64,000 nt of DNA from Calophaca sinica (Eukaryota; Streptophyta; Magnoliopsida; Fabales; Fabaceae), in contig CM073731.1 of the NCBI GenBank assembly GCA_037113605.1, positions 14,444,928 through 14,508,927 on the forward strand, written 5' to 3'. The position numbers and the translations under genes were made by a program. Position 1 is the first letter of the stretch. Every line of letters starts with the position of its first letter. The notes under the pieces are model-generated. The model was not told where the DNA came from. It saw only the letters and a list, made by a program, of their open reading frames with translations, and did no database searches. Below are positions 1-10,440 of this stretch, one piece after another.

Positions 1-157
1 TTCCCAAATTTTATTACCCATAACTCCGTCCAATATTATACGGTTATTGAAAAAAAAAGCTGCATAAAGGAAGAGGGCCATCACATTTTGCAAATTCGGA
101 AGAGCAGACGCGATAGTGCCTGTCTTGCTAATAATAATAATAATAATAATAAATAAA
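1..157. other. Upstream flank of H4 copy A, no gene seen
   Basis: No coding potential is visible. A short AAT/ATA microsatellite lies at about 129-155. This stretch does not match the sequence upstream of H4 copy B, so the A/B similarity starts near 158. Confidence 0.5.
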
Positions 158-461
158 ATACGTTTCTCCTACAAAATTTAATCCCCACCAAAAAATATAG
201 CCTCGTAGCGCCACTCAAAATTTTGAAACCCCGGCGATCCGCGTAACAACCATTCTTCAGGCAACTATTTCTAATCTAACGGTCCACAGCTTCAAATAGT
301 TAACTCACACGGATAGCTACCCAAACCAACGGCAAAGATTTTATCGTGTCATCCTATGTAAATCCCTTATATCCCCAACTCAAACAACATCCACGGAATA
401 CAAAGCCATCTTGTCCGAAGGTTATTTGACTCAAAAGAAGCACCAAGTAGCAACAGCAACC
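158..461 (+). promoter_or_regulatory. Promoter and 5' UTR of truncated histone H4 copy A
   Basis: This block is almost base-for-base the same as 9512-9819 upstream of intact H4 copy B. It has the plant histone octamer in reverse (GATCCGCG, 236-243), the conserved CACACGGATAGCTACCC block near 307-323, and the same TATA-region variant (CCTATGTAAATCCC) followed by TTATATCC. It looks complete up to the start codon even though the gene behind it is broken, so promoter activity may survive. Expression is inferred, not seen. Confidence 0.75.
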
Positions 462-847
462 ATGTCCGGAAGAGGGAAGGGAGGAAAAGGTCTTGGAAAG
501 GGAGAAAGCTTGCTCATGAAATCGTCTTCTACATTTGAAGGTATGAAGATTTTGCCCTAATTTTTTCTTTCTGTAAAGGTATGAAATCGTTTTTTGGGTT
601 TTTCTGGGTTATGACGACATCGATGATGGGGTTTCATCTGTGTGTTATTTAATTAGGTATTGGTTGTTTGTGTGCTAGAAATGACTATATGCAGGGCTAT
701 TTTGAGTGTGTAGTGCACCATGGGGGCTATTTTGACACAATGGATCCTTCGGGCTATATTGGGGAGGTGTTAACTTGGAGTTGTTATCCGAATAGGTGGT
801 CTTACTGGGAGGTGCTAGACATATTGAGGGAAATAGGGTATCCATAG
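462..847 (+). pseudogene. Histone H4 copy A: N-terminal tail fused in frame to MULE 5' exons
   Basis: From the ATG at 462 the reading frame gives 14 residues of the H4 tail ([14 protein letters not shown]) and then, at a GGGAG microhomology (500-504), switches to MULE sequence. Unspliced, the ORF stops at 558-560 (32 codons). The MULE part keeps a plausible splice donor (GAAG|GTATGA, intron from 541) and acceptor (AATTAG|GT, exon from 657). Exon 1 ends in phase 1 and exon 2 continues in the frame that encodes the MULE N-terminal PB1-like domain, which then ends at TAG 845-847. The spliced product would be about 89 residues. The histone-fold part of H4 is entirely missing. The in-frame join is seen directly; splicing and expression are inference. 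It may simply be a dead gene. Confidence 0.75.
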
Positions 848-2340
848 GTCATTAGTATGTGGTATCATGACCCAAATGAGAAGGAGGTGAATGGGTTGAA
901 GTTGATGATAGCCGATAGAGGTGCAATTGAGATGACTAACATAGCAAAGGCTCATGGGAATGTGCATTTGTTTGTGCTACATCCATTGTCACAGCCTGAT
1001 ATAGTGGAAGAACCCAATCAGAAAGATGGGCTTGAGATTATTGAGGTTATTGAGATTGTTGATGATAATGGGCCTGAGAAAGAGGTAAATGGGCCTGTTG
1101 AGGTTAATAAATGCAATGATGACAATGCTGGGGAGGCAGGGCCTGAGAAGGAGGTAAATGGGCCTATTGATGATAATGGGCCTATTGAGGATAATGGGCA
1201 TGTTCAGGTTAATGGACCTAATGATGACAATATTGGATCAGAGAAGATTGTTGAGGATAATGGGCCTACTGGTGATTGTGGACCTACTGAGAAAGATGGG
1301 ACTAATGGAGAAGATGTCACTGCTGAGGAGAATGGGCTTACTGATGCGTATGGGCCTACTGTTGAGGAGAGTGAAGATAACAGTGAGAATAGTGCCTTAA
1401 ACATTCACTTTGATGACTCAAAAGAAGAAATAAATGATGAAGACCACTTTGAGAAACCAAAGATAGTTGGGGGACCGAGTGCAAAGACAAACAGGGGCAA
1501 GAAAGTCAAAGGCAATAAAGGCAAGGGAAAAAAAACAAAGACAAAGAAGCTGTGGGGGCAGATAACAGCAAGCCAAAAAAGAAGAGGGGAAGACCAAGAA
1601 AGGCTCGAGCAACAGTGGTTACTCATGAAAATGTTAGTGAAGAGTCTGAGGTTGATGAAATAATTGTAGAGGGTCTTGAACTAAGTAAAGTGAGGGACAG
1701 AGGACTTAGTGATAGTGATTACAATACTGAAGAACTTGAAAGCGGTGGTGACATTGATGATGACGACGACCAGTCTAGGGTCAAATTTCCTACATTTAAG
1801 ATGGTAAAAAAATGCAAGATTACAAGTGGGAGTTAGGAACTTATTTTATTTCAAAAGAGGCATTCAAGGAGGCCATTAGGACATATGTTGTACACTCAGA
1901 AAGGAACCTCAAATTTAAGAAAAATGATTTGAAAAGGATGAGAGTGAGGTGCAAGGAAAGATGTCCATGGGAGGCCTATTGTGCCAAGTTACCAAATGAA
2001 GAAACTTGGCAATTGAGGAAGATATTTGATATACATACCTGAAGTAGGGATTTTAGAGTTAAGTTACTGAGTTCACAATAGTTGAACAAAAAACTACACA
2101 CAAGTGTTAGAGAGAACCCCAAAATCAAGTTAACTGACATAATGGAGAAGACTCAACAGAAATGGAGTTCAGGGATTTAAAAAACAAAGGCTTATAGAGC
2201 TAGGTCTGCTGCCGTAGATTTAGTAGATGGATCATTCAGGGACCAATACACTAGGATGCATGATTATTGTCATGAATTGTTGAGATCAAACCATGGTTCA
2301 ATAGTGAAGGTGACAGTGGGACCATTCAAGGGTGAAGAAT
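501..2340 (+). mobile_element. MULE copy A, internal fragment without terminal repeats
   Basis: This stretch is collinear with MULE copy B (12313-13183, then 21491-22460). It lacks the first ~335 bp of that element, including the inverted repeat, and everything after the start of the catalytic domain. It also lacks the 8.3 kb copia insertion present in copy B and so preserves the empty target site near 1363-1372. The right end changes at about 2340 into antisense copia gag sequence. The fragment carries the same in-frame TAG as copy B at the end of the PB1-like exon, so A and B most likely descend from one already damaged insertion by segmental duplication. Confidence 0.8.
857..2055 (+). pseudogene. 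MULE transposase (MURA-like) pseudogene, copy A, N-terminal half
   Basis: This continues the PB1-like domain after the TAG at 845-847. From 857 it encodes the rest of that domain, then an acidic region rich in repeated Asn-Gly-Pro units (about 1066-1360), then a Lys-rich stretch with an AT-hook-like KKKRGRPRK (frame starting at 1552). Next is the MuDR-type DNA-binding domain, with WELGTYFISKEAFKEAI, conserved Arg/Cys (RVRCKERCPWEAYC), and an ending near 2040. The three pieces lie in three different frames, so at least two frameshifts separate them, and stop codons follow. The catalytic domain is missing. Known MURA proteins bind the terminal repeats and cut DNA; this copy cannot. Confidence 0.75.
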
Positions 2341-3190
2341 CCATAACCCAATTCCTCTGTGTTTCTAAAGTTGATTCCACCTCTGCACTCTCATAACCTT
2401 TTGTAGCAACCGTAACGTCTGTCGAATCCACAAAGCTTTTAGACTCCTTGCCCCTTCCTCGGGGCTATCCTTTTGAAATGATTTATTTAGTAATGATTAA
2501 AGCAGTTGAACTTTAACTTTGTGCTATTATTTGGTTTTGATATAGACTTCTTCCCATTTGGTCCTCTATTCTCGCTTCTTCTCCTTGTGATATCAAAGCC
2601 TTCAACATGATACTCGGTTTTCAACTCTCGTTGCTTTTGAAGCTCCTTGGCCTGAATTGAGATTTGATCCTCGTCCAAGGTAATAGTTTTATCCTTGTCA
2701 TATAGAATAACACCCTTTCAATATTGTAACTTAAATTATTATTTTTTATTTTTTACTTTGATTTTGATATTTATATTTATAATGTGTCATAGGCAAGAGT
2801 TGATTCATCTTTGAATATTTTCCAACTAAGTATAAGCTATATTTTTATGGTTTTTAATGTTAATATTATAATAATATTTGTTTTATTAACTTGTCAAATT
2901 AGCACGAATTTCTTTTTTGTTGCTTTTTTCGGTTAAAAACACGACGAACTTGCTAGTTAGAACTTTGTGTGTGTTTGGTCATGTGTTGTGAAAATTAATT
3001 TTGAATAAACTGATTAGTAAAATTGATTTTAGTTAAAAGTGAGTTGAATATAAAATAATTTATGTCACGGATACATTTAAATAAGTGAGATGAACAATAA
3101 ATCTAAACGTAAAAATACATTTGAAGACAAAAGCTTCAAATCTTCGTTTCAAATTAGAATAAATTCTAAAGGTAAAACCAATTTTACACG
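2034..3190. repeat. Duplicated segment X, copy 1
   Basis: This is near-identical to 7926-9300. It consists of the 3' end of MULE fragment A (to 2340), an antisense copia gag fragment (2341-2700), AT-rich copia-linked sequence (to ~2910), and a non-coding repeat. Copy 1 lacks about 200 bp present in copy 2 (8802-9009); the breakpoint shows an ACG microhomology. The two copies share the same MULE-copia junction, so this is a segmental duplication and not two insertions. Confidence 0.85.
2341..2905 (-). mobile_element. Copia gag/protease fragment (antisense), copy 1
   Basis: On the minus strand, 2678-2487 encodes a Gln/Glu/Arg-rich stretch ending in KLKFNCFN, the start of a copia gag CCHC knuckle. 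The knuckle is followed by FVDSTDVTVATKGYES-like sequence from the gag-protease linker (visible in the better frame of the second copy, 8163-8360). No integrase or RT is attached. A third, more diverged copy is at 4150-4727. Confidence 0.65.
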
Positions 3191-3619
3191 CACAAGATTA
3201 TGTGGTTGATCAATGTGACCTACATCCATTGGAGAGATAAGCTCCATTATGAATCAAAGAATCCATATCAAGATACAACATAGCCTCTTGGTTCTTTCCC
3301 TTTCTATGTTTAAGAAGAACAACAACAATAAACCCAAGCTTTGCACTTTATCTTCTATAACCCTTGATCCCTCCCTCTCTGATTTTTTCTTGGTTCTCTC
3401 ATTTTCCTCTAAACTCTCTATTCTCTCGGGTTTTCCCCATGCAATCGGTACAATATACAAAGGTGAAGAGAAGAAAAAATACTAGTTTTTACCCTTTCTC
3501 TCGATGACAAATACAAGGTGAGGAGAAAAACAAATGGTGACTCACTTATTGCCCACCAAGCCCATAGACAATAAATAAGAACAAAGAGAAAGACCCAAAA
3601 CAAATCGACCCATGATTAT
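3191..3619. other. Unassigned, probably copia-derived
   Basis: Only short ORFs without recognisable domains are present. The stretch lies between segment X and an antisense copia RNase H fragment, and could be the downstream LTR or 3' UTR of that copia. I see no matching second LTR. Confidence 0.3.
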
Positions 3620-4727
3620 GCCATTCTAATTTTGAAGCATTCTCCCACAAATCACCACCTTGACTCAAAATCAAAAACGGTGATCAAACCAATCATTAAT
3701 GTGTTGTTCTTCCACAGGAGCAATATGTTCTGCTTGAGTTGTACATGGAGCCACTACAAGGTGCAAGTTTGCTTTCCAACAAATAGCAGTCACAAACAAA
3801 GTGAACACATGCTCAAATAATGATTTTGTAGTATCCATATTCCCCGCATAGTCCACATTAACATGCCCCATTATAGCGTCTTCACGTTGAGTTGTCTTCT
3901 TGTAACTCAAACCAGATTTTAGAGAACCATTCAAATACCTTAACACCCACTTCAAAGGCTCCCAATGAGCTTGACCCATATTCACCATAGACCAACTAAC
4001 AATGCTAATTATGAGCCAAATCTAGTCTACTACAAACCATACGATACCTTGCACACTATATGATTTTGTTCATGCCTAGAAGCACCGCTCCACCTTCTTT
4101 GAGCTCTAAGGTCTCGCGGTAATCCTTCATAGGACACACATGATATGTACATTATGAATACATAACCCAATTCCTTTGTGTTTGTGAAGTCGATGCCACT
4201 CACACACTCATACCCTTTTGAAGCAATCGCACCATCAGTCGAATCCACAAAGTTTTTAGACTCCTTGACCCAGTCCTCAGGGCAATCCTTTTTGAAATGA
4301 CTGATTTAAAGATAATTAAAACACTTGAACTTTGACTTTCCGTTACTTTTCAAATTTAATCTAAACTTCTTCCCTTTTGGTCCTCTATTCTCGCCTTTTC
4401 CCTTGAGATATCCAAGTTTTCGCCATTGTCCTCGGTTTTCAACTCTTATTGCCTTTGAAGCTCCTTAGCCCGAATTGAGGTTTGAATCTCGTCTAACTCA
4501 TCTAAGGTAATAGTTTTATAGTTTGATATTTGTCATATAGAATAACAACCTTTCAATATTAGAATTTAATTTGTTTTTGATTTTTTACTTTAAGTTAAAT
4601 ATTTCTATTTATAATGTGTTATAAGCAATAATTGATTGATCTTTGAATATTTTCCAATTAACTATATGCTATACTTTTAGGGATTTTTGTAATGTTAATA
4701 TTATAGTAATATTTATGTTTTAATAAT
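3620..4727 (-). mobile_element. Copia fragment with large internal deletion (antisense)
   Basis: Read on the minus strand, 4510-4300 is gag tail, 4248-4170 is the gag-protease linker (DSTDGAIASKGYE), and 3988-3671 is the RNase H region (HWEPLKWVLRYLNGSLKSG, then ...DYAGNMDTTKS, CWKANLH). Integrase and RT, which should lie between them, are missing. The piece is therefore an internally deleted relic. Its 4150-4727 part aligns with 2341-2905 and 8233-8800 at lower identity. Confidence 0.7.
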
Positions 4728-5944
4728 AGGAAAATTACAATGACCTCCCTTGAGGTCTCCATAATTGACTTTAACACGCCCTCTAGTTTTAAAATGAACA
4801 CTCACCTCCCCAACTTACTTTTACAAGTGACACATACACCCCTTGCAGCCTAACTTGGTTAGTGCCCGTTACTGCTCCGTTAACAAAGAAGCATGTCACG
4901 AGCTTCTGTCTTCCAAAGAAGAGAATCTCAGAAGGCAGAAGCGTCTCGAGAGAGTAGAAGCATCTCCCAAGTTTCTTCAAGTGACACAATTCGTATAATT
5001 TGCTTCGAGTTGCTGACATCTAATTTTGTTCAACCATGATGTCATATAATTTCACTTACATGTGGCTGTCATCTAATTTGCTAAATGATTATCATTCTCT
5101 GAGCGTGTTGTCATCAGCTGCTCGTGGCTGTCATGGTTCATCAATTTAAAAGGCAAATTAATGGCTAAATTTGTTCTCATAAGTTCATCAAATTCAAAGC
5201 ATACTGAATCCTTTTGGTGCCCATAAATTGGTTGTACTAATTCTACTGAAGCGGCAGTATAGAACTGCCCCTAAATTCAAATGCAATTTAGCTTATATCA
5301 AATTAAAGCAAAGGTCTATTTTATCCCTAGGTGTTATTGGTGTTGTTTCTCTTACGAAATGAGATAAAAACTGTTTTGATAATGATAGTTATGATAGGTT
5401 AGAAATAGTGGTAGTGGATAGAGAGAGAAATATTTTATCGATTTTGTGAGAGGAGCAATATCAACAACATCTAAAGAACTTTACCTAAGTTTTGTTCTAT
5501 CAATTTATCATTCGTAAGAGAGTTCGATACTCAGTTTTTAACAATTGGTTGTATCAGATATAATGTACATAAAAAAAGTGCAGTACCGCATAAAAGTTTG
5601 CAGAACTGTATTAGATATACTATAGGCAGATTGCACAAGCAAGTTCACAAATTGTCTGAATAGTGCAGTATCACAATTAAAAAAAGTCTGCAGACTTAAC
5701 ACTGCAAATTAAGTCCACGAGTATCGGATTTAACATGGCCGGATACATCTGCAAGAAAATGATGAGAACGTCTTAGGAAATGCACAAACGAGGGGATGAG
5801 ACAATCTAGGGAGAGATTCAAGTGGTGAAGGGAAGAAGGAAAATACACAGGGCATTACTTGTCTTAAAAAACACAGACAAATAAGTAAGTGTAGATTTTT
5901 TTCAAGTAACTAACATTGCCTAGATGCCGTAAGTACAAGGGAGG
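4728..5944. other. Possible unclassified transposon, no gene recognised
   Basis: The stretch starts where the copia-related similarity stops (ATAGGAAAATTACAATGACC) and ends where a copia LTR starts. ACCTCCCTTG near 4751 has a partial inverted match, CAAGGGAGGTG, near 5937, which hints at inverted ends. No transposase, clear target duplication or long ORF is seen. Confidence 0.25.
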
Positions 5945-6313
5945 TGTATTAGAGTATTGACTTAGCCAATTAGTTATATTAGAATAGTCGATCTCGACAA
6001 GTATATTAGAGTAGTCGATCTCGACAAGTATATTAGAGTAATCGATCTAGTCGATCTCGACAAGTATATTAGAGTAGTCGATCTCGACAAGTATATTAGA
6101 GTAGTCGATCTTGATCTCGACGATCTCGACAAGTCGATCTCTCTCGACTCAATCTCGACAACTACTATTCTCACACATTTCTGTTAATTTTTGTCCAACG
6201 GCTATCTTGCACTCTTCTTGAGCTCGTACCTATATAAAGGCTTGTCTTGTATTTTGTATCATTCATTCAACAATAATGAAATATTATTCAGATTTTGCTA
6301 TTCTCAAATATCA
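5945..6313 (+). repeat. 5' LTR of truncated copia element
   Basis: The LTR probably starts TGTATTAGAG and ends ...AATATCA just before TAACATGGTATC, a tRNA-Met-type primer site at 6319. A TATA box (TATATAAAGG, 6231-6240) and a short transcribed leader precede the end. The U3 part contains a minisatellite (5974-6150). No partner LTR is found because the element is cut at 7925. Confidence 0.6.
5974..6155. repeat. 27 bp minisatellite inside copia LTR
   Basis: About five imperfect units of AGTAGTCGATCTCGACAAGT plus ATATTAG (period about 27 bp). Each contains the near-palindrome GTCGATCTCGAC. The last units are scrambled. An SR/LIYLSRST-like reading on the minus strand comes only from the repeat. 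Confidence 0.85.
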
Positions 6314-6387
6314 TAACATGGTATCGATTTATTTTTACGATCATCGACTTCGCATTCTCCTTCCTTCATTGCTTCATCAACCATGGT

Positions 6388-7450
6388 GACAAAACACCAC
6401 CCACATCACCCTCAACACCCTCAAGCCAAAGTGATGAAAGCCAACATAGTAAACAACAAGCCGTGCATTCGATAGTTCTCGAGCAACATCAACCCGATCT
6501 CACCCGAACATCAATATCCACGATCCTTTTTATCTACATCCCGGTGAAAACCAGGTTACATTCTCGTATCTCCAAGACTCAATGGAGATAACTATCACAA
6601 TTGGAGCAAAGCCAAGAAAAGGGCCCTCTCATCCAAGAACAAGATCAAATTTATCAATGGCACATTACCTCGACCACGGACAGATCCTCTCTTTGACCTT
6701 CGGGATCGCTGCAATAACATGGTGGTATCTTGGATCACACGTACCTTGTCCCCTCAAATTGCACAAAGCACCATTTCAATCGATAGTGCTCGACTGTTAT
6801 GGCTCAACTTGCAGGAAAGATTCACAAAAGAAAACCATTTCAGAATGTCTGACATACTTCAAGAACTTCATTCCATGCGTCAAGGTGAAAGGTCTTTATC
6901 TACTTTTTTCACTGACATGTCTATTCTTTGGGATGAGTTGGATTTCTTGCGACCTATTCCCATTTGCATTTGCACAATTCCCTGCAATTGTACCCTCAGT
7001 AGAGCTGTGCAATCCTACAAAGACAAGGAACATACTATTTGTTTTCTTAAGGGTTTGAATGATTCGTATCAAGCAGTGAGGACTCAAATTCTTCTAATGA
7101 ATCCATTGCCTCCAATTAGCCAAGTGTATTCCCTTGTTCTACAACAAGAAAGAAAAACATCAGCACCTTCCAATCTTGAATCCACTGCTTTTGCTACATC
7201 ATCCTCTCAACAATTTTCTTTTGGCCGAGGTACCCCCTTTCCTGGCAGAGGCAGAGGAAGAACTAATAATCGACAACAAATGATTTGCACACATTGCAAA
7301 CGCACCAACCATACAATTGATACCTGCTACTTCAAACATGGGTTCCCACCTGGATATCGATCAAGACTTCAAGGTGATTCTCAACCAAACTCTACTACCA
7401 CTACTGACAGTAATGTTAAGACTGCTGCTCTTGTTAATTCTCAAGCCTAG
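6388..7450 (+). pseudogene. Copia gag pseudogene
   Basis: The frame 6719-7450 shows a typical copia Gag: WLNLQERFTKEN, QELHSMRQGERSLSTFF, LKGLNDSYQAVRTQILLM, a Gly/Arg-rich linker and a zinc knuckle CTHCKRTNHTIDTC (Cys, Cys, His, Cys kept). The N-terminal part (from about 6388, including LNGDNYHNW) is in another frame and has stops, so the gene is broken. Gag forms the virus-like particle of LTR elements. The C-terminal end stops at TAG 7448-7450, ahead of protease in a different frame. Confidence 0.75.
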
Positions 7451-7582
7451 CAGCCTCCATCTATCTCTCGAGAGGATTACCAATACCTTATTTCCCTCTT
7501 ACATGCCAACAAGAAAGATAGTAACGTTTCAGCAAACACTGTCAGTAAGAATTCTACTTCTGAGAACAACAATTCTTCATCC

Positions 7583-7925
7583 ATGGTCTCTAGTGTAATC
7601 TCTAATATCCATAATTCAGGTACATTTTTGATTCCTCAATCTTTTTGGATATTGGATTCAGGTGCTAGTGATCACATTTGTCCTTTTATTCAAAGTTTTT
7701 CTTCATACACTAAGATTAAACCTATAGCTATTAATTTGCCTAATGGTGATGTTCTATATGCTTCTTATTCTGGCACAATACACTTCACACCAGACTTTTA
7801 TCTTGATAATGTTTTATATATCCCTCAGTTTAAATTCAATCTTATTTCCATTACTCAACTTACTAAATCTTTGAAATGCACATTATTATTCTTGCCTAAC
7901 TCTTGTGAAATACAGGCATGCAACT
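7583..7925 (+). pseudogene. Copia protease fragment, truncated by segment X
   Basis: FWILDSGASDHI is the aspartic protease active site of copia Pol. It is followed by ...PNGDVLYASYSGTIHFTPDFYLDNVLYIPQF and LISITQL, the usual spacer before the integrase. At 7925 the sequence jumps into duplicated segment X, and integrase, RT, RNase H and 3' LTR are absent. Confidence 0.75.
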
Positions 7926-9300
7926 CCATACCTGAAGTAGGGATTTTAGAGTTAAGTTACTGAGTTCACAATAGTTGAACAAAAAACTACACACAAGTGT
8001 TAGAGAGAACCCCAAAATCAAGTTAACTGACATAATGGAGAAGACTCAACAGAAATGGAGTTCAGGGATTTAAAAAACAAAGGCTTATAGAGCTAGGTCT
8101 GCTGCCGTAGATTTAGTAGATGGATCATTCAGGGACCAATACACTAGGATGCATGATTATTGTCATGAATTGTTGAGATCAAACCATGGTTCAATAGTGA
8201 AGGTGACAGTGGGACCATTCAAGGGTGAAGAATCCATAACCCAATTCCTCTGTGTTTCTAAAGTTGATTCCACCTCTGCACTCTCATAACCTTTTGTAGC
8301 AACCGTAACGTCTGTCGAATCCACAAAGCTTTTAGACTCCTTGCCCCTTCCTCGGGGCAATCCTTTTTGAAATGATTTATTTAGTAGTGATTAAAAGCAG
8401 TTGAACTTTAACTTTGTGCTATTATTTGGTTTTGATATAGACTTCTTCCCATTTGGTCCTCTATTCTCGCTTCTTCTCCTTGTGATATCAAAGCCTTCAA
8501 CATGATACTCGGTTTTCAACTCTCGTTGCTTTTGAAGCTCCTTGGCCTGAATTGAGATTTGATCCTCGTCCAAGGTAATAGTTTTATCCTTGTCATATAG
8601 AATAACACCCTTTCAATATTGTAACTTAAATTATTATTTTTTATTTTTTACTTTGATTTTGATATTTATATTTATAATGTGTCATAGGCAAGAGTTGATT
8701 CATCTTTGAATATTTTCCAACTAAGTATAAGCTATATTTTTATGGTTTTTAATGTTAATATTATAATAATATTTGTTTTATTAACTTGTCAAATTAGCAC
8801 GTTCCAATTGATATCATATTCAAATCAACTAAAATAAAAATATTATATATGCATAAAAATTTAAAATTGTTACTCAGGTGAATATGGATTTACATATTAT
8901 TATTAATAATATTTTAAAGGAGATAACTTATAGCAAATTCTATGGATGTATTTTGTTATTTTCATTGTTAAATAAACTCAAATACTTATGAAACTGTTTG
9001 ATAGTTGGCGACGAATTTCTTTTTTGTTGCTTTTTTCGGTTAAAAACACGACGAACTTGGTAGTTAGAACTTTGTGTGTGTTTGGTCATGTGTTGGTGAA
9101 AATTAATTTTGAACGAACTGATTAGTAAAATTGATTTTAGTTAAAAATGAGTTGAATATAAAATGATTTATGTACGGATACATTTAAATAAAAGTGAGTT
9201 GAACAATAAATCTAAGCATAAAAATCACCTTTGAAGACAAAAGCTTCAAATCTCCGTTTCAAATTAGAATCAATTCTAAAGGCAAAACCAACTTTACTCG
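7926..9300. repeat. Duplicated segment X, copy 2
   Basis: Counterpart of 2034-3190, with the MULE-A tail at 7926-8232 and antisense copia gag at 8233-8590. It retains 8802-9009, missing from copy 1. It lies directly upstream of H4 copy B. The last 300 bp (9010-9300) is a non-coding repeat (TTTGGTCATGTGTTG...AATTGATTTTAG) that looks like MITE or intergenic sequence. Confidence 0.85.
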
Positions 9301-9511
9301 TGAATATCCAAACATGTCAAAGTCAATTTTTTGTCTCTAGAATTACTTTTGGTTCTTTCCAACTTGAATCCAAACATACACACTTGATATAAGTTTTGTC
9401 AAATATTTTAAAATATGATCAAATAGGAAATTCCAATTTGTGGATAATCCGGAGCGGTCATAACCAAAAAAAAAAAAAAAATCTCCCACCGTCACAACTC
9501 ACAAGTCACTT

Positions 9512-9819
9512 CAAAATATGTTTCTCCTATAAAATTCAATCCCCACCAAAAAATATAGCCTCGTAGCGCCACTCAAAATTTTGAAACCCCGGCGATCCGC
9601 GTAACAACCATTCTTCAGGCAACTATTTCTAATCTAGCGGTCCACAGCTTCAAATAGTTAACTCACACGGATAGCTACCCAAACCAACGGCAAAGATTTT
9701 ATCGTGTCATCCTATGTAAATCCCTTATATCCCCAACTCAAACAACATCCACGGAATACAAAGCCATCTTGTCCGAAGGTTATTTGACTCAAAAGAAGCA
9801 CCAAGTAGCAACAGTAACC
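9512..9819 (+). promoter_or_regulatory. Promoter and 5' UTR of histone H4 copy B
   Basis: Perfect histone octamer in reverse (GATCCGCG, 9594-9601; known as CGCGGATC in plant H4/H3 promoters), CACACGGATAGCTACCC at about 9664-9680, and a TATA region in which the canonical TATATAAA of copies C and D reads TATGTAAA (9713-9720), followed by TTATATCC. These elements are known to direct S-phase expression in plants; use here is inferred. Confidence 0.75.
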
Positions 9820-10131
9820 ATGTCCGGAAGAGGGAAGGGAGGAAAAGGTCTTGGAAAGGGAGGCGCCAAGCGTCACCGTAAGGTTCTGAGGGATAACATT
9901 CAGGGAATAACCAAACCCGCGATTCGGCGTCTCGCAAGGCGTGGTGGTGTCAAGCGTATCAGCGGTCTCATCTACGAGGAGACTCGTGGTGTTCTCAAGA
10001 TCTTCCTTGAGAACGTTATTCGCGATGCCGTGACCTACACTGAGCATGCTCGCCGCAAGACAGTCACTGCCATGGATGTTGTTTATGCTCTCAAGAGGCA
10101 GGGAAGGACCCTTTATGGTTTCGGGGGTTAA
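9820..10131 (+). CDS. Histone H4 (copy B)
   Basis: Core nucleosomal histone H4, 103 residues, full family length, no introns. The ATG at 9820 gives the invariant [19 protein letters not shown] tail with acetylatable lysines. The histone fold and the C-terminal [15 protein letters not shown] follow, ending in TAA. The frame is open further upstream to a TTG, but no upstream ATG exists and the N-terminus is fixed by conservation. The protein is identical to copies C and D. In chromatin it pairs with H3. The copy lies 1.85 kb upstream of MULE B; the truncated relative A shares its promoter. Nothing suggests it is inactive. Confidence 0.98.
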
Positions 10132-10440
10132 TGAATTAGTAATAGGGTTCGCTGTTTTTCCAGTTGTTTTTGTTAATATCAAATCAGAGCTTGTTGAATC
10201 TTAACAATGTATCGGTTTTTACTATGGCACATGTTAGTGTTAGAATGATCTGTTCTGCTTAACGTATTGGAAAATTGATGGTAGAAATTCGTGATTAGGT
10301 ACATCGATGATTGTTGAACAAGCTTTTTGCTGATTGAAATCACCAGACTGTCATTCTATGCATTTGAATTAGAGCGAGTTTTTGAGTTTAGATAGTACTG
10401 ATAATGCGTGCATTTGAATTAGTTATGAAATTGAAATTTA

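Noticed and set aside
1158..1400. Overlapping frames over the acidic repeat (also 989-1201 and 1204-1404 minus)
   Set aside because: Shadow frames produced by the GGGCCT repeat; no domain.
5974..6174. Open frame rich in SRSTTLIYL on the minus strand
   Set aside because: It is only the translation of the 27 bp minisatellite.
9769..9819. Extension of the H4-B frame 17 codons upstream
   Set aside because: It begins with TTG, not ATG; the conserved MSGRG start is at 9820 and the upstream part is 5' UTR.
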